Shown here piece after piece: positions 39,296 to 47,946 of a stretch of DNA of 64,000 nt. Positions within the stretch are counted from its first letter, which is position 1. Every line of letters starts with the position of its first letter. A program made the translations under genes and the position numbers. The notes under the pieces were generated by a model. The model worked only from the letters and a program-made list of their open reading frames with translations. It did no database searches and was not told the origin of the DNA. The DNA comes from an uncultured Rhodobacterales bacterium (GTDB taxonomy: Bacteria; Pseudomonadota; Alphaproteobacteria; Rhodobacterales; Rhodobacteraceae), in assembly GCA_903845215.1 (NCBI GenBank), contig CAIMWI010000013.1:1-64000 (forward strand), written 5' to 3'.

Positions 39296-39486
39296 GGGCG
39301 ATCTTTCCTGAAAAGTGGGTTATGGACGCGATCTGACACCCTAAGACCAAAGGCGGGGTTAAGGGCGCGCGCGGCGGTGCCCAAGGCCCTTGGCGTGCTG
39401 CAATCGGCTGATTTTGCGGATGGTCTGATCTGTTGGGATGCGCCGCGGCTTGGGCGGTCACGCTTTTGGGCAGGCTATGTCAGTAA
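39296..39486. other. Non-coding or decayed stretch before the lyase remnant
   Basis: I see no supportable gene, RNA or repeat here. Reading frames are open in the usual GC-rich fashion but have no family signature. It probably held the now-deleted body of the CoA-ester lyase whose end remains at 39487. Confidence 0.4.
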
Positions 39487-39645
39487 GCGGAAGCTTGGTC
39501 TTTTGATCGGGCCAAGGCAAATGGGATGGGCGTTGCGGTTCTGGATGGAAAGATCGTCGAGAACCTGCATATCATACCCACAGCGACTTTGACTGCCAAA
39601 GTCCCCGCAATTGCAACCCTGAAGGAGCGCGCATGCTGTCTTTGA
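39487..39645 (+). pseudogene. C-terminal remnant of a CitE/HpcH-type CoA-ester lyase
   Basis: In this frame, right after an in-frame TAA (39484-39486), comes a 52-codon tail: RAKANGMGVAVLDGKIVENL, then about 30 residues ending LKER-ACCL. GVAVLDGKIVENLH is the typical C-terminal strand of CitE/malyl-CoA lyase family proteins. No other part of such an enzyme (about 280-320 residues) remains upstream. The tail still overlaps the start and ribosome site of the NnrU gene, as expected for a formerly coupled operon gene. In Rhodobacter I recall a malyl-CoA thioesterase (mcl2-like) gene at this place. Confidence 0.6.
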
Positions 39646-40181
39646 TCTTAGGGGTCCTGATTTGGGCCTATTCGCATTTGATGAAACGCATCACCCCCGG
39701 CTTTCGTGCCAAGTTGGGTGACGGGCCGGGCAAGGGGGTGGCAACGCTGCTGACAGCACTGGCCTTGTATTTGATGATCACAGGCTACCGCGCGGCCGAT
39801 GTTATCGTGGTTTGGTCACCGCCTGATTTTTTCAAGCACCTCAACAACCTGCTGATGGTGATCGCGGTAATCTTGGTGTTCATGCAGGCCAACCGCGGCG
39901 CTTTGCGCAGCTATCTTCGCCATCCGATGCTGACGGCGGTGAAGACCTGGGCCTTGGCGCATTTGCTGGTGAATGGGGATCTGGCCTCGATCGTCTTGTT
40001 TGGGGGGCTGCTGGCTTGGGCGGTGGTGGATGTGATTTTCATCAATAAGATGGAAGTGCGCGGTCCACGGCCTGCCAAGGGTCCGGTGGTGAACGATGTG
40101 ATCTATGTCGTGATCTGCCTTGTGGTCTTTTTCGCCATATCCGAGTTGCACAAATGGCTTGGTTATCCGGTTTTGGGGTAA
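39633..40181 (+). CDS. NnrU family membrane protein
   Basis: 182-residue inner-membrane protein with about five hydrophobic segments (1-14, 40-56, 70-86, 104-127, 152-170). It matches the NnrU family, first named near nitrite/NO reduction genes but widespread in alphaproteobacteria with unknown function. Visible family pieces are WAYSHLMKRITPGFR, YRAADVIVVWSPP and HLLVNGDLASIVLFG. GAAGGAG lies before ATG 39633, inside the lyase remnant. It is followed after 3 nt by the DUF1737 gene. Confidence 0.88.
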   Translation: MLSLILGVLIWAYSHLMKRITPGFRAKLGDGPGKGVATLLTALALYLMITGYRAADVIVVWSPPDFFKHLNNLLMVIAVILVFMQANRGALRSYLRHPMLTAVKTWALAHLLVNGDLASIVLFGGLLAWAVVDVIFINKMEVRGPRPAKGPVVNDVIYVVICLVVFFAISELHKWLGYPVLG

Positions 40182-40184
40182 AAG

Positions 40185-40388
40185 ATGCATCTCTATCGAT
40201 TTCTAAGTGACGATGACACTTCGGCTTTTTGTCACCGCGTCTCGGAGGCTTTGGCGAAGGGATGGGTGCTGCATGGCGGGCCGACTTATGCTTTTGATGC
40301 GGCGCGTGGCGTGATGCGCTGCGGACAAGCGGTGGTCAAAGACGTGCCGGGGACCTATCACCCCGATCTGAAACTGGGTGCGCAATAA
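40185..40388 (+). CDS. DUF1737 family protein
   Basis: 67-residue cytoplasmic protein with a single DUF1737 domain: YRFLSDDDTSAFCHRVSEAL followed by KGWVLHGGPTYAFD. Length and motif are standard for the family. It lies between NnrU and mesaconyl-CoA hydratase and is probably cotranscribed with both. Function unknown. Confidence 0.85.
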   Translation: MHLYRFLSDDDTSAFCHRVSEALAKGWVLHGGPTYAFDAARGVMRCGQAVVKDVPGTYHPDLKLGAQ

Positions 40389-40428
40389 GGGTGGGCAGCT
40401 TTGCCCACCTCTCAAAACAGGGTAAGCC

Positions 40429-41457
40429 ATGAAGACAAATCCGGGCCGTTTCTTTGAAGACTACCATGTGGGCGAAGAGATCTTGCACGCCGTTCCGCGC
40501 ACCTTATCGGGCGGAGAGCGTGCCTTGTACCACGCGCTTTATCCGGCACGCGGGGCCTTGCATTCGTCAGACGCATTCGCGTGGGCCTGTGGGCTGGCGC
40601 AAAGCCCGATGGATGATTTGATCACCTTTCACACTGTCTTTGGCAAAACCGTGCCCGATATCAGCCTGAACGCCGTGGCCAATCTTGGCTATGCCGAGGG
40701 GCGCTGGCTGGCCCCGGTTTGGCCGGGCGACACGCTGCAAGCGCAAAGCAGGGTGATCGGGGTCAAGATGAATTCAAATGGGGCGTCGGGCGTGGTTTGG
40801 GTGCGCACGACGGGGGTGAACCAACACGGGGTCAAAGTGCTGGAATATGTGCGCTGGGTGATGGTCAAGACGCGCGCACAAGGGCCTGCGCCCGAGGCTG
40901 TGGTGCCAGACCTCGCCAAGTCTGTGGCGGCATCGGATTTGATCGTGCCGCAGGGCTTGGATTTCACCAGCTATGATTTTGTCCGTGCCGGTGAGCCGCA
41001 CCGCTTTGGGGATTATGCCGTGGGCGAGGTGATCGACCATGTCGATGGCGTTACGATCGAAGAGGCCGAGCATATGCTGGCCACGCGCCTTTGGCAGAAC
41101 ACCGCAAAGGTGCATTTTGATGCGACACAAAGGCCGGATGGCAAACGGCTGATCTATGGCGGCCATGTCATCAGTTTGGCGCGCGCGCTGTCGTTTAACG
41201 GGCTGGCCAATGCGCAACTGATCGTGGCCCTGAACGGCGGGGCCCATGCGAACCCCTGTTTTGCGGGTGATACCGTGCGGGCGTGGTCAGAGGTGCTGGA
41301 TAAGGCCGAAACCTCTGCCCCGGGCGTTGGCGCCTTGCGCCTGCGGTTGGTGGCTGTGCGGCAAGGGGCTACCCCGTTTGAATTGCGCGATGCGGCGGGC
41401 AAATATGCCCCGGATGTCTTGCTGGATTGGGATTACTGGGCTTTGATCCCTTTGTGA
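40429..41457 (+). CDS. mch: Mesaconyl-CoA hydratase (beta-methylmalyl-CoA dehydratase), MaoC family
   Basis: 342-residue double-hotdog MaoC-type hydratase. It would convert mesaconyl-C1-CoA to beta-methylmalyl-CoA in the ethylmalonyl-CoA pathway for acetate assimilation. The N-terminal half (GRFFEDYHVGEEILHAVPRT, HSSDAFA) and C-terminal half (RFGDYAVGEVIDHV, YGGHVISLARALSFNGLANA) each carry a hotdog domain. Size, the position beside sdhC and the MaoC signatures match the Rhodobacter enzyme from memory. Another MaoC hydratase function cannot be excluded. Its usual neighbour, a malyl-CoA thioesterase, is only a remnant here. Confidence 0.78.
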   Translation: MKTNPGRFFEDYHVGEEILHAVPRTLSGGERALYHALYPARGALHSSDAFAWACGLAQSPMDDLITFHTVFGKTVPDISLNAVANLGYAEGRWLAPVWPGDTLQAQSRVIGVKMNSNGASGVVWVRTTGVNQHGVKVLEYVRWVMVKTRAQGPAPEAVVPDLAKSVAASDLIVPQGLDFTSYDFVRAGEPHRFGDYAVGEVIDHVDGVTIEEAEHMLATRLWQNTAKVHFDATQRPDGKRLIYGGHVISLARALSFNGLANAQLIVALNGGAHANPCFAGDTVRAWSEVLDKAETSAPGVGALRLRLVAVRQGATPFELRDAAGKYAPDVLLDWDYWALIPL

Positions 41458-41473
41458 GTGCGCGAGCCCCGTC

Positions 41474-41713
41474 TTGGGCAAGAAAGAGGCTGGGGCCGAT
41501 ACGCTGTTGGTTATCTTCAGGCATGATCGTTGGGACGAAAGCTCTGCCGCAGCGATTTTGATCAGCAACGCTGTGACGGATGCCTTGCGTGCGGATGAGC
41601 GGACCACCGCGCCCGTCCCAAGTGTTTAGGCCGATGTGCATTCCTTGGACTTTCAGCTGTATTCGCGGTGCAAGCCCCACGGGTTCATCGCTGCCTTTCA
41701 GTCAAGCCTTTGA
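41474..41713 (+). pseudogene. Possible decayed reading frame with an in-frame TAG
   Basis: The 425-bp gap before sdhC contains one frame with protein-like composition: 51 codons (including LLVIFRHDRWDESSAAAILI) to a TAG at 41627-41629, then, still in frame, 27 codons (FQLYSRCKPHGFIAAFQSSL) to TGA at 41711. I recognise no family. Either a pseudogene or chance; there is no clear start or ribosome site. Confidence 0.3.
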
Positions 41714-41722
41714 TGTGATACC

Positions 41723-41732
41723 TGTGATCACA
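41723..41732 (+). promoter_or_regulatory. TGTGATCACA operator upstream of sdhC
   Basis: A perfect palindrome, extended as CTGTGATCACAAG, identical to the two sites upstream of sucC. A further half-site TGTGAT lies at 41714-41719. It is 151 bp upstream of the sdhC start, followed by an AT-rich stretch suitable for a promoter. It points to co-regulation of the suc and sdh operons. Confidence 0.75.
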
Positions 41733-41882
41733 AGCTGAAAATTTTCGCCTGATTGCGCAAACGGAATTGCTTTTCCCCCATATCAGGGCGTGACAGCGCC
41801 ATAATCGGCGCTATTTGTAGGATGTACTCTGCACTGCGGCACAGCCGTGCAAATGAATGGACACTTAAGGAAAGGGCGCCCA

Positions 41883-42278
41883 ATGGCCGAAGCAACGGGG
41901 TCTTCCAAACGGGTCGAGCGGCCTTTGTCGCCGCACCTGCAAATCTACCGCATCCAGATGACTTCGGTGTCGTCGATCCTGACGCGGATCACCGGACATG
42001 CGTTGATGGCGGGCGTGATTTTGGGCGTATGGTGGCTGCTGGCGGCCGCGGTGTCAGAGCCGTATTTTGCGCTGGCCAATGCGGTGATGACGTCTTGGTT
42101 TGGCAAACTGGTGATGACAGGGTCGCTTTGGGCGGTGTGGTATCATTATCTGGCAGGCCTGCGGCATTTGCTGTTTGACGCAAGACTTGGGCTAGAGATT
42201 AAGACAGCCGAACGTTTGGGCTGGGCCTGTATCCTTGGTTCGGTCGGATTGACCGTGCTGACCATCGTGATCGTGTGA
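41883..42278 (+). CDS. sdhC: Succinate dehydrogenase cytochrome b556 subunit
   Basis: 131-residue membrane anchor of complex II; with SdhD it binds heme b and ubiquinone. It has three membrane segments (about 30-55, 68-88, 110-130), the RPLSPHLQIYRIQMTSVSSI start and the heme-ligand His in the WYHYLAGLRHLLFD motif. ATG 41883 was chosen because AAGGAAAGG lies just upstream; a longer in-frame reading has no ribosome site. First gene of sdhCDAB. Confidence 0.95.
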   Translation: MAEATGSSKRVERPLSPHLQIYRIQMTSVSSILTRITGHALMAGVILGVWWLLAAAVSEPYFALANAVMTSWFGKLVMTGSLWAVWYHYLAGLRHLLFDARLGLEIKTAERLGWACILGSVGLTVLTIVIV

Positions 42279-42285
42279 GGCTGTT

Positions 42286-42657
42286 ATGCAATATTTGACC
42301 GACCGCAAACGCGCCGTTGGCGCAGGGGCCGCCCACTCTGGCACGGCGCACCACTGGTTCATGACCGTCTCGTCCGTCGTGCTGGCGGTGATGCTGCCGG
42401 TGTGGCTGTATCTGTTCGGTGCGGCCATCGGCGGCACCCGTGACCAAGTGGTTGCCGCCTTTGCCAACCCCTTTACCGCCATCCTGACCGCCTTGGTGCT
42501 GGTGGTTTCCATGCGTCACTTTGCCAAAGGCTCTGCCGTGATGGTGGAAGACTATGCCCACGGGACAGCCCGCAAGGCTGGCTTGATCTTTGTTTCGTCG
42601 CTGGCCGCCGTGATTGCGACCACCGGGCTTTACGCCCTGATCCGCATCGCGTTGTGA
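42286..42657 (+). CDS. sdhD: Succinate dehydrogenase membrane anchor subunit
   Basis: 123-residue hydrophobic partner of SdhC with three membrane helices (about 23-46, 60-80, 95-120). The [17 protein letters not shown] start and the [16 protein letters not shown] segment, containing a likely heme/quinone-site His and the Asp-Tyr pair, are characteristic of alphaproteobacterial SdhD. It lies 7 bp after sdhC and 7 bp before sdhA. Confidence 0.93.
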   Translation: MQYLTDRKRAVGAGAAHSGTAHHWFMTVSSVVLAVMLPVWLYLFGAAIGGTRDQVVAAFANPFTAILTALVLVVSMRHFAKGSAVMVEDYAHGTARKAGLIFVSSLAAVIATTGLYALIRIAL

Positions 42658-42664
42658 GGTTAAA

Positions 42665-44467
42665 ATGAACGCTTACGCCTATGAAGCGCATGATTATGAC
42701 GTGGTGGTTGTGGGGGCCGGCGGAGCAGGCCTGCGCGCCACCTTGGGCATGGCCGAACAGGGCTTGCGCACGGCCTGCGTGACCAAGGTTTTCCCAACCC
42801 GCTCGCATACCGTGGCGGCACAGGGGGGGATTGCGGCCTCACTGGGCAATATGGGGCCGGATTCGTGGCAGTGGCATATGTATGACACGGTCAAAGGGTC
42901 GGATTGGCTGGGCGATACCGATGCGATGGAATACCTTGCGCGCGAAGCACCCAAGGCCGTGTACGAGCTGGAACACTACGGCGTGCCCTTTTCGCGCACC
43001 GAAGAGGGCAAGATCTACCAGCGCCCCTTTGGCGGCCACACCACCGAATACGGCGAAGGCCCGCCCGTGCAGCGCACCTGCGCGGCGGCTGACCGCACCG
43101 GCCATGCCATTTTGCACACGCTTTATGGCCAAAGCCTGAAGAACAACGCTGAATTCTTCATCGAATATTTCGCCATTGACCTGATCATGACCGATGGCCG
43201 CTGCACCGGCGTGGTGGCGTGGAAGCTGGACGATGGCACGATCCATGTGTTCAACGCCAAGATGGTGGTGCTGGCGACTGGCGGCTATGGCCGCGCCTAT
43301 TTCAGCGCAACCTCGGCCCATACCTGCACCGGCGATGGTGGCGGCATGGTGGCGCGGGCGGGATTGCCACTGCAGGATATGGAATTTGTGCAGTTTCACC
43401 CGACCGGTATCTACGGCTCTGGCTGCCTGATCACCGAAGGCGCGCGGGGCGAGGGCGGGTTCTTGACCAACTCGAACGGCGAACGCTTTATGGAGCGGTA
43501 TGCGCCCCATTACAAAGATTTGGCCTCTCGCGATGTGGTCAGCCGCTGCATGACGATTGAAATCCGCGAAGGGCGCGGGGTGGGGCCGAACAAGGACCAT
43601 ATCCACCTAAACCTCTCGCACCTGCCCAAGGCCACACTGGACCTGCGCCTGCCGGGCATTTCGGAATCGGCACGGATCTTTGCGGGGGTTGACCTGACCA
43701 AGGAACCGATCCCCGTTCTGCCCACCGTGCATTACAACATGGGCGGTGTGCCGACGAACTATTGGGGCGAGGTTCTGAACCCCACCGCCGACAACCCCGA
43801 TGCCACATTCCCCGGCCTTATGGCTGTGGGCGAGGCGGGCTGTGCCTCGGTGCATGGGGCGAACCGGTTGGGGTCAAACTCGCTGATCGACCTTGTGGTA
43901 TTTGGCCGCGCCGCCGCTATCCGCGCGGGTGAGATTGTGAACCCCAAAGAAGCGGTTTGCCCCGTCAACAAGGTCGAAGTCGACCGCGCCCTGTCGCGCT
44001 TTGATGCGCTGCGCCATGCCAAGGGCTCCATCCCCACCGCCGATCTGCGGATGGAGATGCAAAAGACCATGCAGGCCGATGCGGCCGTATTCCGCACCGA
44101 CAAGACCTTGGCCGAAGGTGTGGCCAAGATGGAAGCTGTGGCGGGCAAGATGGCTGACATCAAGGTCACCGACCGCAGCTTGGTGTGGAATTCCGACCTG
44201 ATGGAAACGCTGGAACTGACCAACCTGATGCCAAACGCCATGGCCACGATCGTTGCCGCCGAAGCACGTAAAGAATCGCGCGGGGCCCATGCGCATGAGG
44301 ATTATCCGAACCGCGATGACGCCACATGGCGCAAACATTCGTTGGCCTATGTCGATGGGGCCAAGGTGCGCATGGATTACCGCGCCGTGCATCTAGACCC
44401 GCTGACGACCGAAGCGCAGGGTGGGATTGACATGAAGAAGATCGCACCAAAAGCGCGGGTGTATTGA
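42665..44467 (+). CDS. sdhA: Succinate dehydrogenase flavoprotein subunit
   Basis: 600-residue catalytic subunit that oxidises succinate to fumarate at a covalently bound FAD. It shows the FAD motif [20 protein letters not shown], the covalent FAD-His in [12 protein letters not shown], the substrate loop [23 protein letters not shown] in part, and the capping-domain arginine region in [18 protein letters not shown]. Normal length. Unusually, two small lipoprotein genes separate it from sdhB. Confidence 0.98.
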   Translation: MNAYAYEAHDYDVVVVGAGGAGLRATLGMAEQGLRTACVTKVFPTRSHTVAAQGGIAASLGNMGPDSWQWHMYDTVKGSDWLGDTDAMEYLAREAPKAVYELEHYGVPFSRTEEGKIYQRPFGGHTTEYGEGPPVQRTCAAADRTGHAILHTLYGQSLKNNAEFFIEYFAIDLIMTDGRCTGVVAWKLDDGTIHVFNAKMVVLATGGYGRAYFSATSAHTCTGDGGGMVARAGLPLQDMEFVQFHPTGIYGSGCLITEGARGEGGFLTNSNGERFMERYAPHYKDLASRDVVSRCMTIEIREGRGVGPNKDHIHLNLSHLPKATLDLRLPGISESARIFAGVDLTKEPIPVLPTVHYNMGGVPTNYWGEVLNPTADNPDATFPGLMAVGEAGCASVHGANRLGSNSLIDLVVFGRAAAIRAGEIVNPKEAVCPVNKVEVDRALSRFDALRHAKGSIPTADLRMEMQKTMQADAAVFRTDKTLAEGVAKMEAVAGKMADIKVTDRSLVWNSDLMETLELTNLMPNAMATIVAAEARKESRGAHAHEDYPNRDDATWRKHSLAYVDGAKVRMDYRAVHLDPLTTEAQGGIDMKKIAPKARVY

Positions 44468-44533
44468 CTATGGGTGTGGCTGGTTCACCCCCCCCTAAGG
44501 GCCTGTCTGTTTTCCAAAAATCAAGGGCATGAC

Positions 44534-44833
44534 ATGAAACGCTTTATCTTTTTGGGACTATCCCTTTTGGCTTTGACGGCTTGTAGCCCGCAAGAGGTGG
44601 TGGACGATGTCGTCGCGCGCACCGCTGAAAGTGTGATTTCGGCGGTCACCGGTGCCGATGTGGCGCGCTGTGTGGTCGATCACGCCGAAACGGTCGAGCT
44701 AGAGGTTCTGGCCCGCGATGTGGGTGTTCGGGCCGGTACGCGCACGACAGCGATCATTCGCGGCATTCTGGATCGGCCCGATACGCAAACCTGCCTGTCG
44801 CGGGCGCATCTGACGGCCCCTGTGCTGCCGTGA
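44534..44833 (+). CDS. Small lipoprotein in the sdh operon
   Basis: 99 residues. A signal peptide with lipobox LTAC (Cys16 or so, after MKRFIFLGLSLLALTAC) predicts lipid anchoring, and Ser after Cys favours the outer membrane. The mature part is an acidic helical domain with two further Cys (ARCVVDHAE, TQTCLSRAH) that could form a disulfide. I believe similar proteins sit in sdh operons of related bacteria, but the function is not known. It overlaps the next gene by 4 nt (GTGA). Confidence 0.75.
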   Translation: MKRFIFLGLSLLALTACSPQEVVDDVVARTAESVISAVTGADVARCVVDHAETVELEVLARDVGVRAGTRTTAIIRGILDRPDTQTCLSRAHLTAPVLP

Positions 44834-45129
44834 TCCGCCCTTATGCCGCCCTTTTCGGCCTAGGCCTGTTGGCCGCATGCGGGCCTGTTTCGCTGGCGCA
44901 GGCCGAAAAATCTTGCGTGGCGGATGCCCAACTTGCCCAGCGTCCGCGCGGCTCTGCGGCGTTTGGCATGGGGTCGGACGGGCAGGTGGGCGCGTCGTTT
45001 ACGCTTGGAATTTCCAGCGATTATCTACAAAACCGCAATCCTGACGATGTCTTTGCGGCCTGTGTTCAACGGCGTGCAGGCCAAGCGCCCACGCGTCCCT
45101 TCTCTGCCATGCCCGAATCGCGGATGTGA
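44830..45129 (+). CDS. Second small lipoprotein in the sdh operon
   Basis: 99 residues, GTG start overlapping the previous stop (GTGA), so translationally coupled. A signal peptide with lipobox LLAACG is clear (Cys at about 17; Gly at +2). The mature part contains ADAQLAQRPRGSAAFGMGSDG, Gly-rich strands and LGISSDYLQNRNPDDVFAAC, resembling a small beta-rich envelope protein. No known family is recognised. It lies 26 bp before sdhB. Confidence 0.7.
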   Translation: MIRPYAALFGLGLLAACGPVSLAQAEKSCVADAQLAQRPRGSAAFGMGSDGQVGASFTLGISSDYLQNRNPDDVFAACVQRRAGQAPTRPFSAMPESRM

Positions 45130-45155
45130 TGGCGCACGATCTGAAAGGCTGAAAA

Positions 45156-45932
45156 ATGGTCCAGTTCACTTTGCCCAAGAATTCCAAAGTCCGCACCGGC
45201 AAGACTTGGCCGCGCCCTGCGGCCAAGAACGTGCGCAAGTTCCAGATCTACCGGTGGAGCCCAGATGACGGCGAAAACCCGCGGGTCGACACCTATTTCG
45301 TCGATATGGACACCTGCGGCCCGATGGTTCTGGACGCGCTGATCAAGATCAAAAACGAGATTGATCCGACCCTGACCTTCCGCCGGTCGTGCCGCGAGGG
45401 GATCTGCGGATCTTGTGCGATGAACATCGGCGGGATCAATACCTTGGCTTGCATCTATGGTCTGGATGAGGTGCGCGGCGATGTGAAGATTTACCCTTTG
45501 CCCCATATGCCTGTGGTCAAAGACCTGATCCCTGACTTGACGCATTTTTACGCCCAGCACGCCTCGATCATGCCTTGGCTGGAAACCAAAACCAACGCCC
45601 CCGCCAAAGAATGGCGTCAGTCGATCGAGGATCGCGAAAAGCTGGACGGGGTGTATGAATGCGTGATGTGCGCGTGCTGCTCGACCTCTTGCCCAAGCTA
45701 TTGGTGGAACAGCGACAAATATCTTGGGCCTGCCGCCCTGTTGCACGCCTATCGCTGGATCGTCGACAGCCGAGACGAGGCGACGGGCGAGCGGTTGGAC
45801 GCGCTGGAAGATCCTTTCAAGCTGTACCGCTGCCACACGATCATGAACTGCACCAAGACCTGCCCCAAAGGCCTTAACCCGGCCAAAGCCATTGCCGAGA
45901 TCAAGCATATGATGGTCGATCGGGTGGTGTGA
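45156..45932 (+). CDS. sdhB: Succinate dehydrogenase iron-sulfur subunit
   Basis: 258 residues. It carries the three iron-sulfur clusters linking SdhA to the membrane quinone site. Cluster ligands are visible: 2Fe-2S in [12 protein letters not shown] (plus the later Cys in INTLAC), 4Fe-4S in [11 protein letters not shown], and 3Fe-4S in [17 protein letters not shown] 45156 is the family start. A small membrane-protein gene follows after 4 bp. Confidence 0.97.
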   Translation: MVQFTLPKNSKVRTGKTWPRPAAKNVRKFQIYRWSPDDGENPRVDTYFVDMDTCGPMVLDALIKIKNEIDPTLTFRRSCREGICGSCAMNIGGINTLACIYGLDEVRGDVKIYPLPHMPVVKDLIPDLTHFYAQHASIMPWLETKTNAPAKEWRQSIEDREKLDGVYECVMCACCSTSCPSYWWNSDKYLGPAALLHAYRWIVDSRDEATGERLDALEDPFKLYRCHTIMNCTKTCPKGLNPAKAIAEIKHMMVDRVV

Positions 45933-45936
45933 CCCC

Positions 45937-46557
45937 GTGGTCGGGTGGATCCTGCTTGGGTTGGCCCTGACCTGCCTTGGCATTTTCGGCTGGCTTTGGC
46001 TATGTGCGGGCTTTCGTGCGGGGGGATTGCGTGGTGCGCTGGGGTACGGGGCGCTGCAACTCTCGGCCTTGGGTCTGGTTTATGGCTTTGTGCGGGGCCA
46101 GCCGATCAACGGGGTGTTTTTGGCAAGTTTTCCGCCCTTGGCACTGGTTGATCTGGCAGGATTTGCCCGTTTTGACACCTTTTTGAGGGCACTCGCCTGG
46201 GGTGTTTTGCCGTATAGCGCTGTGATTTTGCTGATTTGCCTGATCTGGCGGCCGCTGCGGGTTTGGGCGCTGGGTGTGACGCTGCTGGGCAGTTTGGGGG
46301 CAGCGGTTTTTGTGGGCGACCGTGTGGCGCAAGGCGCCATGTGCCAGACAGCGGCCTTGCACGGTGTGGCAAGCTTTCAGCGCCATTCGTTTTTAACAAG
46401 TCTTTCCAACGCACCCCGAGAGGTTCAAGTGACGCTGCACGCCACTTTGCCCGACGATCGTCTGGGGTGGAGTTATAGCACAATGGATTGGTACCCGATC
46501 CCGATCAGCGTGCAGGGGTTTGACGGGGGCGCGTTGTTTTCCTGTCCGGCGGTTTGA
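45937..46557 (+). CDS. Hypothetical membrane protein after sdhB
   Basis: 206 residues, GTG start 4 bp after sdhB. About five hydrophobic segments are visible in the first 130 residues (5-25, 34-52, 57-72, 84-105, 109-125), followed by a soluble, probably periplasmic C-terminal region with two Cys (MCQTAAL and FSCPAV) that could form a disulfide. I recognise no family. Its spacing places it in the sdh operon. Function unknown. Confidence 0.65.
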   Translation: MVGWILLGLALTCLGIFGWLWLCAGFRAGGLRGALGYGALQLSALGLVYGFVRGQPINGVFLASFPPLALVDLAGFARFDTFLRALAWGVLPYSAVILLICLIWRPLRVWALGVTLLGSLGAAVFVGDRVAQGAMCQTAALHGVASFQRHSFLTSLSNAPREVQVTLHATLPDDRLGWSYSTMDWYPIPISVQGFDGGALFSCPAV

Positions 46558-46620
46558 CCACGCACTTGTGGTTGGGCGGCGATCTTGGGCATGATCTGAT
46601 CAAACCTAAGGAGCACCGCC

Positions 46621-47481
46621 ATGAAGTCTGACACCCCATCCCATCTTGCCCCCGCCGATGCCGTGGCGCGCCAAGCGGTGGAACCTGTCATCTGCTATCC
46701 GGTCGATGGCCTTGCCCGCCCTGATCTTGCACCCTTCCATGCGGCGCGGGCGGGGTGGCGGCGGGTTAGCGAAACCCTTGTTCCTGCGCGTGAGGCGCGG
46801 TGTTTTGATGTGCCTGCGGGGCATTTCTTTCGCATCACCAGTGTGGAAGGGCCGCAAGTCGGCGATTTGAACCTGTGGGCGGCGGGCGATTTAAGCGAGC
46901 GGTTCTTTTCGGGCAAGACCCGTGCGTTGCACGGCACGCATCTGTCTTCGGGAGATCGGATGTGGTCGTGCCTGCCCTACCTGCGGCCCATGGCGCTGAT
47001 CACCGATGACAGTTTGGATTGGTATGGCTTTGATGGCTTTGGCGGATCGGTGCATGATGTGATCGGCACGCGATGCGATCCTTACACGCATAATCTGTTG
47101 GCGGGCGGGCAGTATCACCATTGCTGCCATTCCAACCTATCGCGTGCGGTGGCCGACCGCTTTGGCCTGCCCGTGCATGCGGCGGAATTTGCCGTGCATG
47201 ATGTGCTCAATGTGTTCATGTGCACTGGCTTTACCCGTGACACGGGCCAGTATTTCATGAAAGCCAGCCCTGTGCGCCCCGGCGATTATCTGGAATTTTT
47301 TGCCGAGATTGATTTGGTCGGCGGCCTGTCGGCCTGCCCCGGTGGAGATTGTTCGACCTTGCATTCGTCCGACCAAGCCGCCTGCCACCCGCTGCTGGTG
47401 GAAGTCTTTGCGCCTTTGGCCCTGCCTGTCGGTTGGGCGCCGCCGCTGGCCAATGGGTATGACCGCACGCACGGGCGTTAG
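46621..47481 (+). CDS. DUF1989 (urea carboxylase-associated) family protein
   Basis: 286-residue cytoplasmic protein of the family found beside urea carboxylase and allophanate hydrolase genes. Diagnostic motifs are GPQVGDLNLW, the metal-site candidates HCCHSNLSRAV and VLNVFMCTGFTRDTGQYFMK, and CPGGDCS. Members of this family include carboxyguanidine-related deiminase subunits, so a role in guanidine/urea nitrogen use is possible. No urea carboxylase is nearby. TAAGGAG lies before ATG 46621. Its stop overlaps the phosphatase stop by 4 nt. Confidence 0.83.
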   Translation: MKSDTPSHLAPADAVARQAVEPVICYPVDGLARPDLAPFHAARAGWRRVSETLVPAREARCFDVPAGHFFRITSVEGPQVGDLNLWAAGDLSERFFSGKTRALHGTHLSSGDRMWSCLPYLRPMALITDDSLDWYGFDGFGGSVHDVIGTRCDPYTHNLLAGGQYHHCCHSNLSRAVADRFGLPVHAAEFAVHDVLNVFMCTGFTRDTGQYFMKASPVRPGDYLEFFAEIDLVGGLSACPGGDCSTLHSSDQAACHPLLVEVFAPLALPVGWAPPLANGYDRTHGR

Positions 47482-47945
47482 TCTGGGTTGGCTTCCATGT
47501 CAGGGGGGCCAAAGCGGGCCGACATACGCTCGACAATCTGGTCGCGGGCCTGGCGATAGGCGGAAAGCTTGGCATCGCGGCTTTCGCCAAGGCCTGTGGG
47601 GTCAAGGATCGGCCAATATTCCACGCTGAGGTGATAGTGCCGCGTCAATTCCAGCGCCAAACGCTGGCTGGCGGGGGACAGGGCGATGACCACGTCATAT
47701 TGCCCCAGATCATCGCCCCAAGCTTGCATTTCTTGGAACGAGCGTGACCTGTGGCGGGCCAGTTCCACGCCCAGTTCCTGACACACCGCGATGGAAAAGC
47801 CGTCAATCTCCATATCGTTTTTCACGCCAGCCGATTGCACATAAACCTTCTGGCCGTAAAACTTTTTCATAATCCCTTCGGCCATGGGCGAGCGCACAGC
47901 ATTGTGGTCGCAGCAAAACAAGACAGAGGAGGGAAGGTTGCCCAT
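47478..47945 (-). CDS. Low-molecular-weight protein tyrosine phosphatase family protein
   Basis: 155-residue protein with the LMW-PTP/arsenate reductase fold. The P-loop is CX5R: Cys12-DHNAV-Arg18-Ser19, and the general acid Asp lies in PILDPTG. The loop residues differ from the usual CLGNICRS, as seen in the alphaproteobacterial branch beside hisD. The substrate (phosphotyrosine protein or other phosphate ester) is unknown. It is 1 bp after UPF0262 and in operon with hisD. Confidence 0.83.
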   Translation of the reverse strand: MGNLPSSVLFCCDHNAVRSPMAEGIMKKFYGQKVYVQSAGVKNDMEIDGFSIAVCQELGVELARHRSRSFQEMQAWGDDLGQYDVVIALSPASQRLALELTRHYHLSVEYWPILDPTGLGESRDAKLSAYRQARDQIVERMSARFGPPDMEANPD

Positions 47946-47946
47946 A

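Noticed and set aside
47478-47945. Broken active site in the LMW phosphatase because the P-loop is not CLGNICRS
   Set aside because: The CX5R-S pattern and the general-acid Asp are intact; the altered loop fits the branch linked to hisD.
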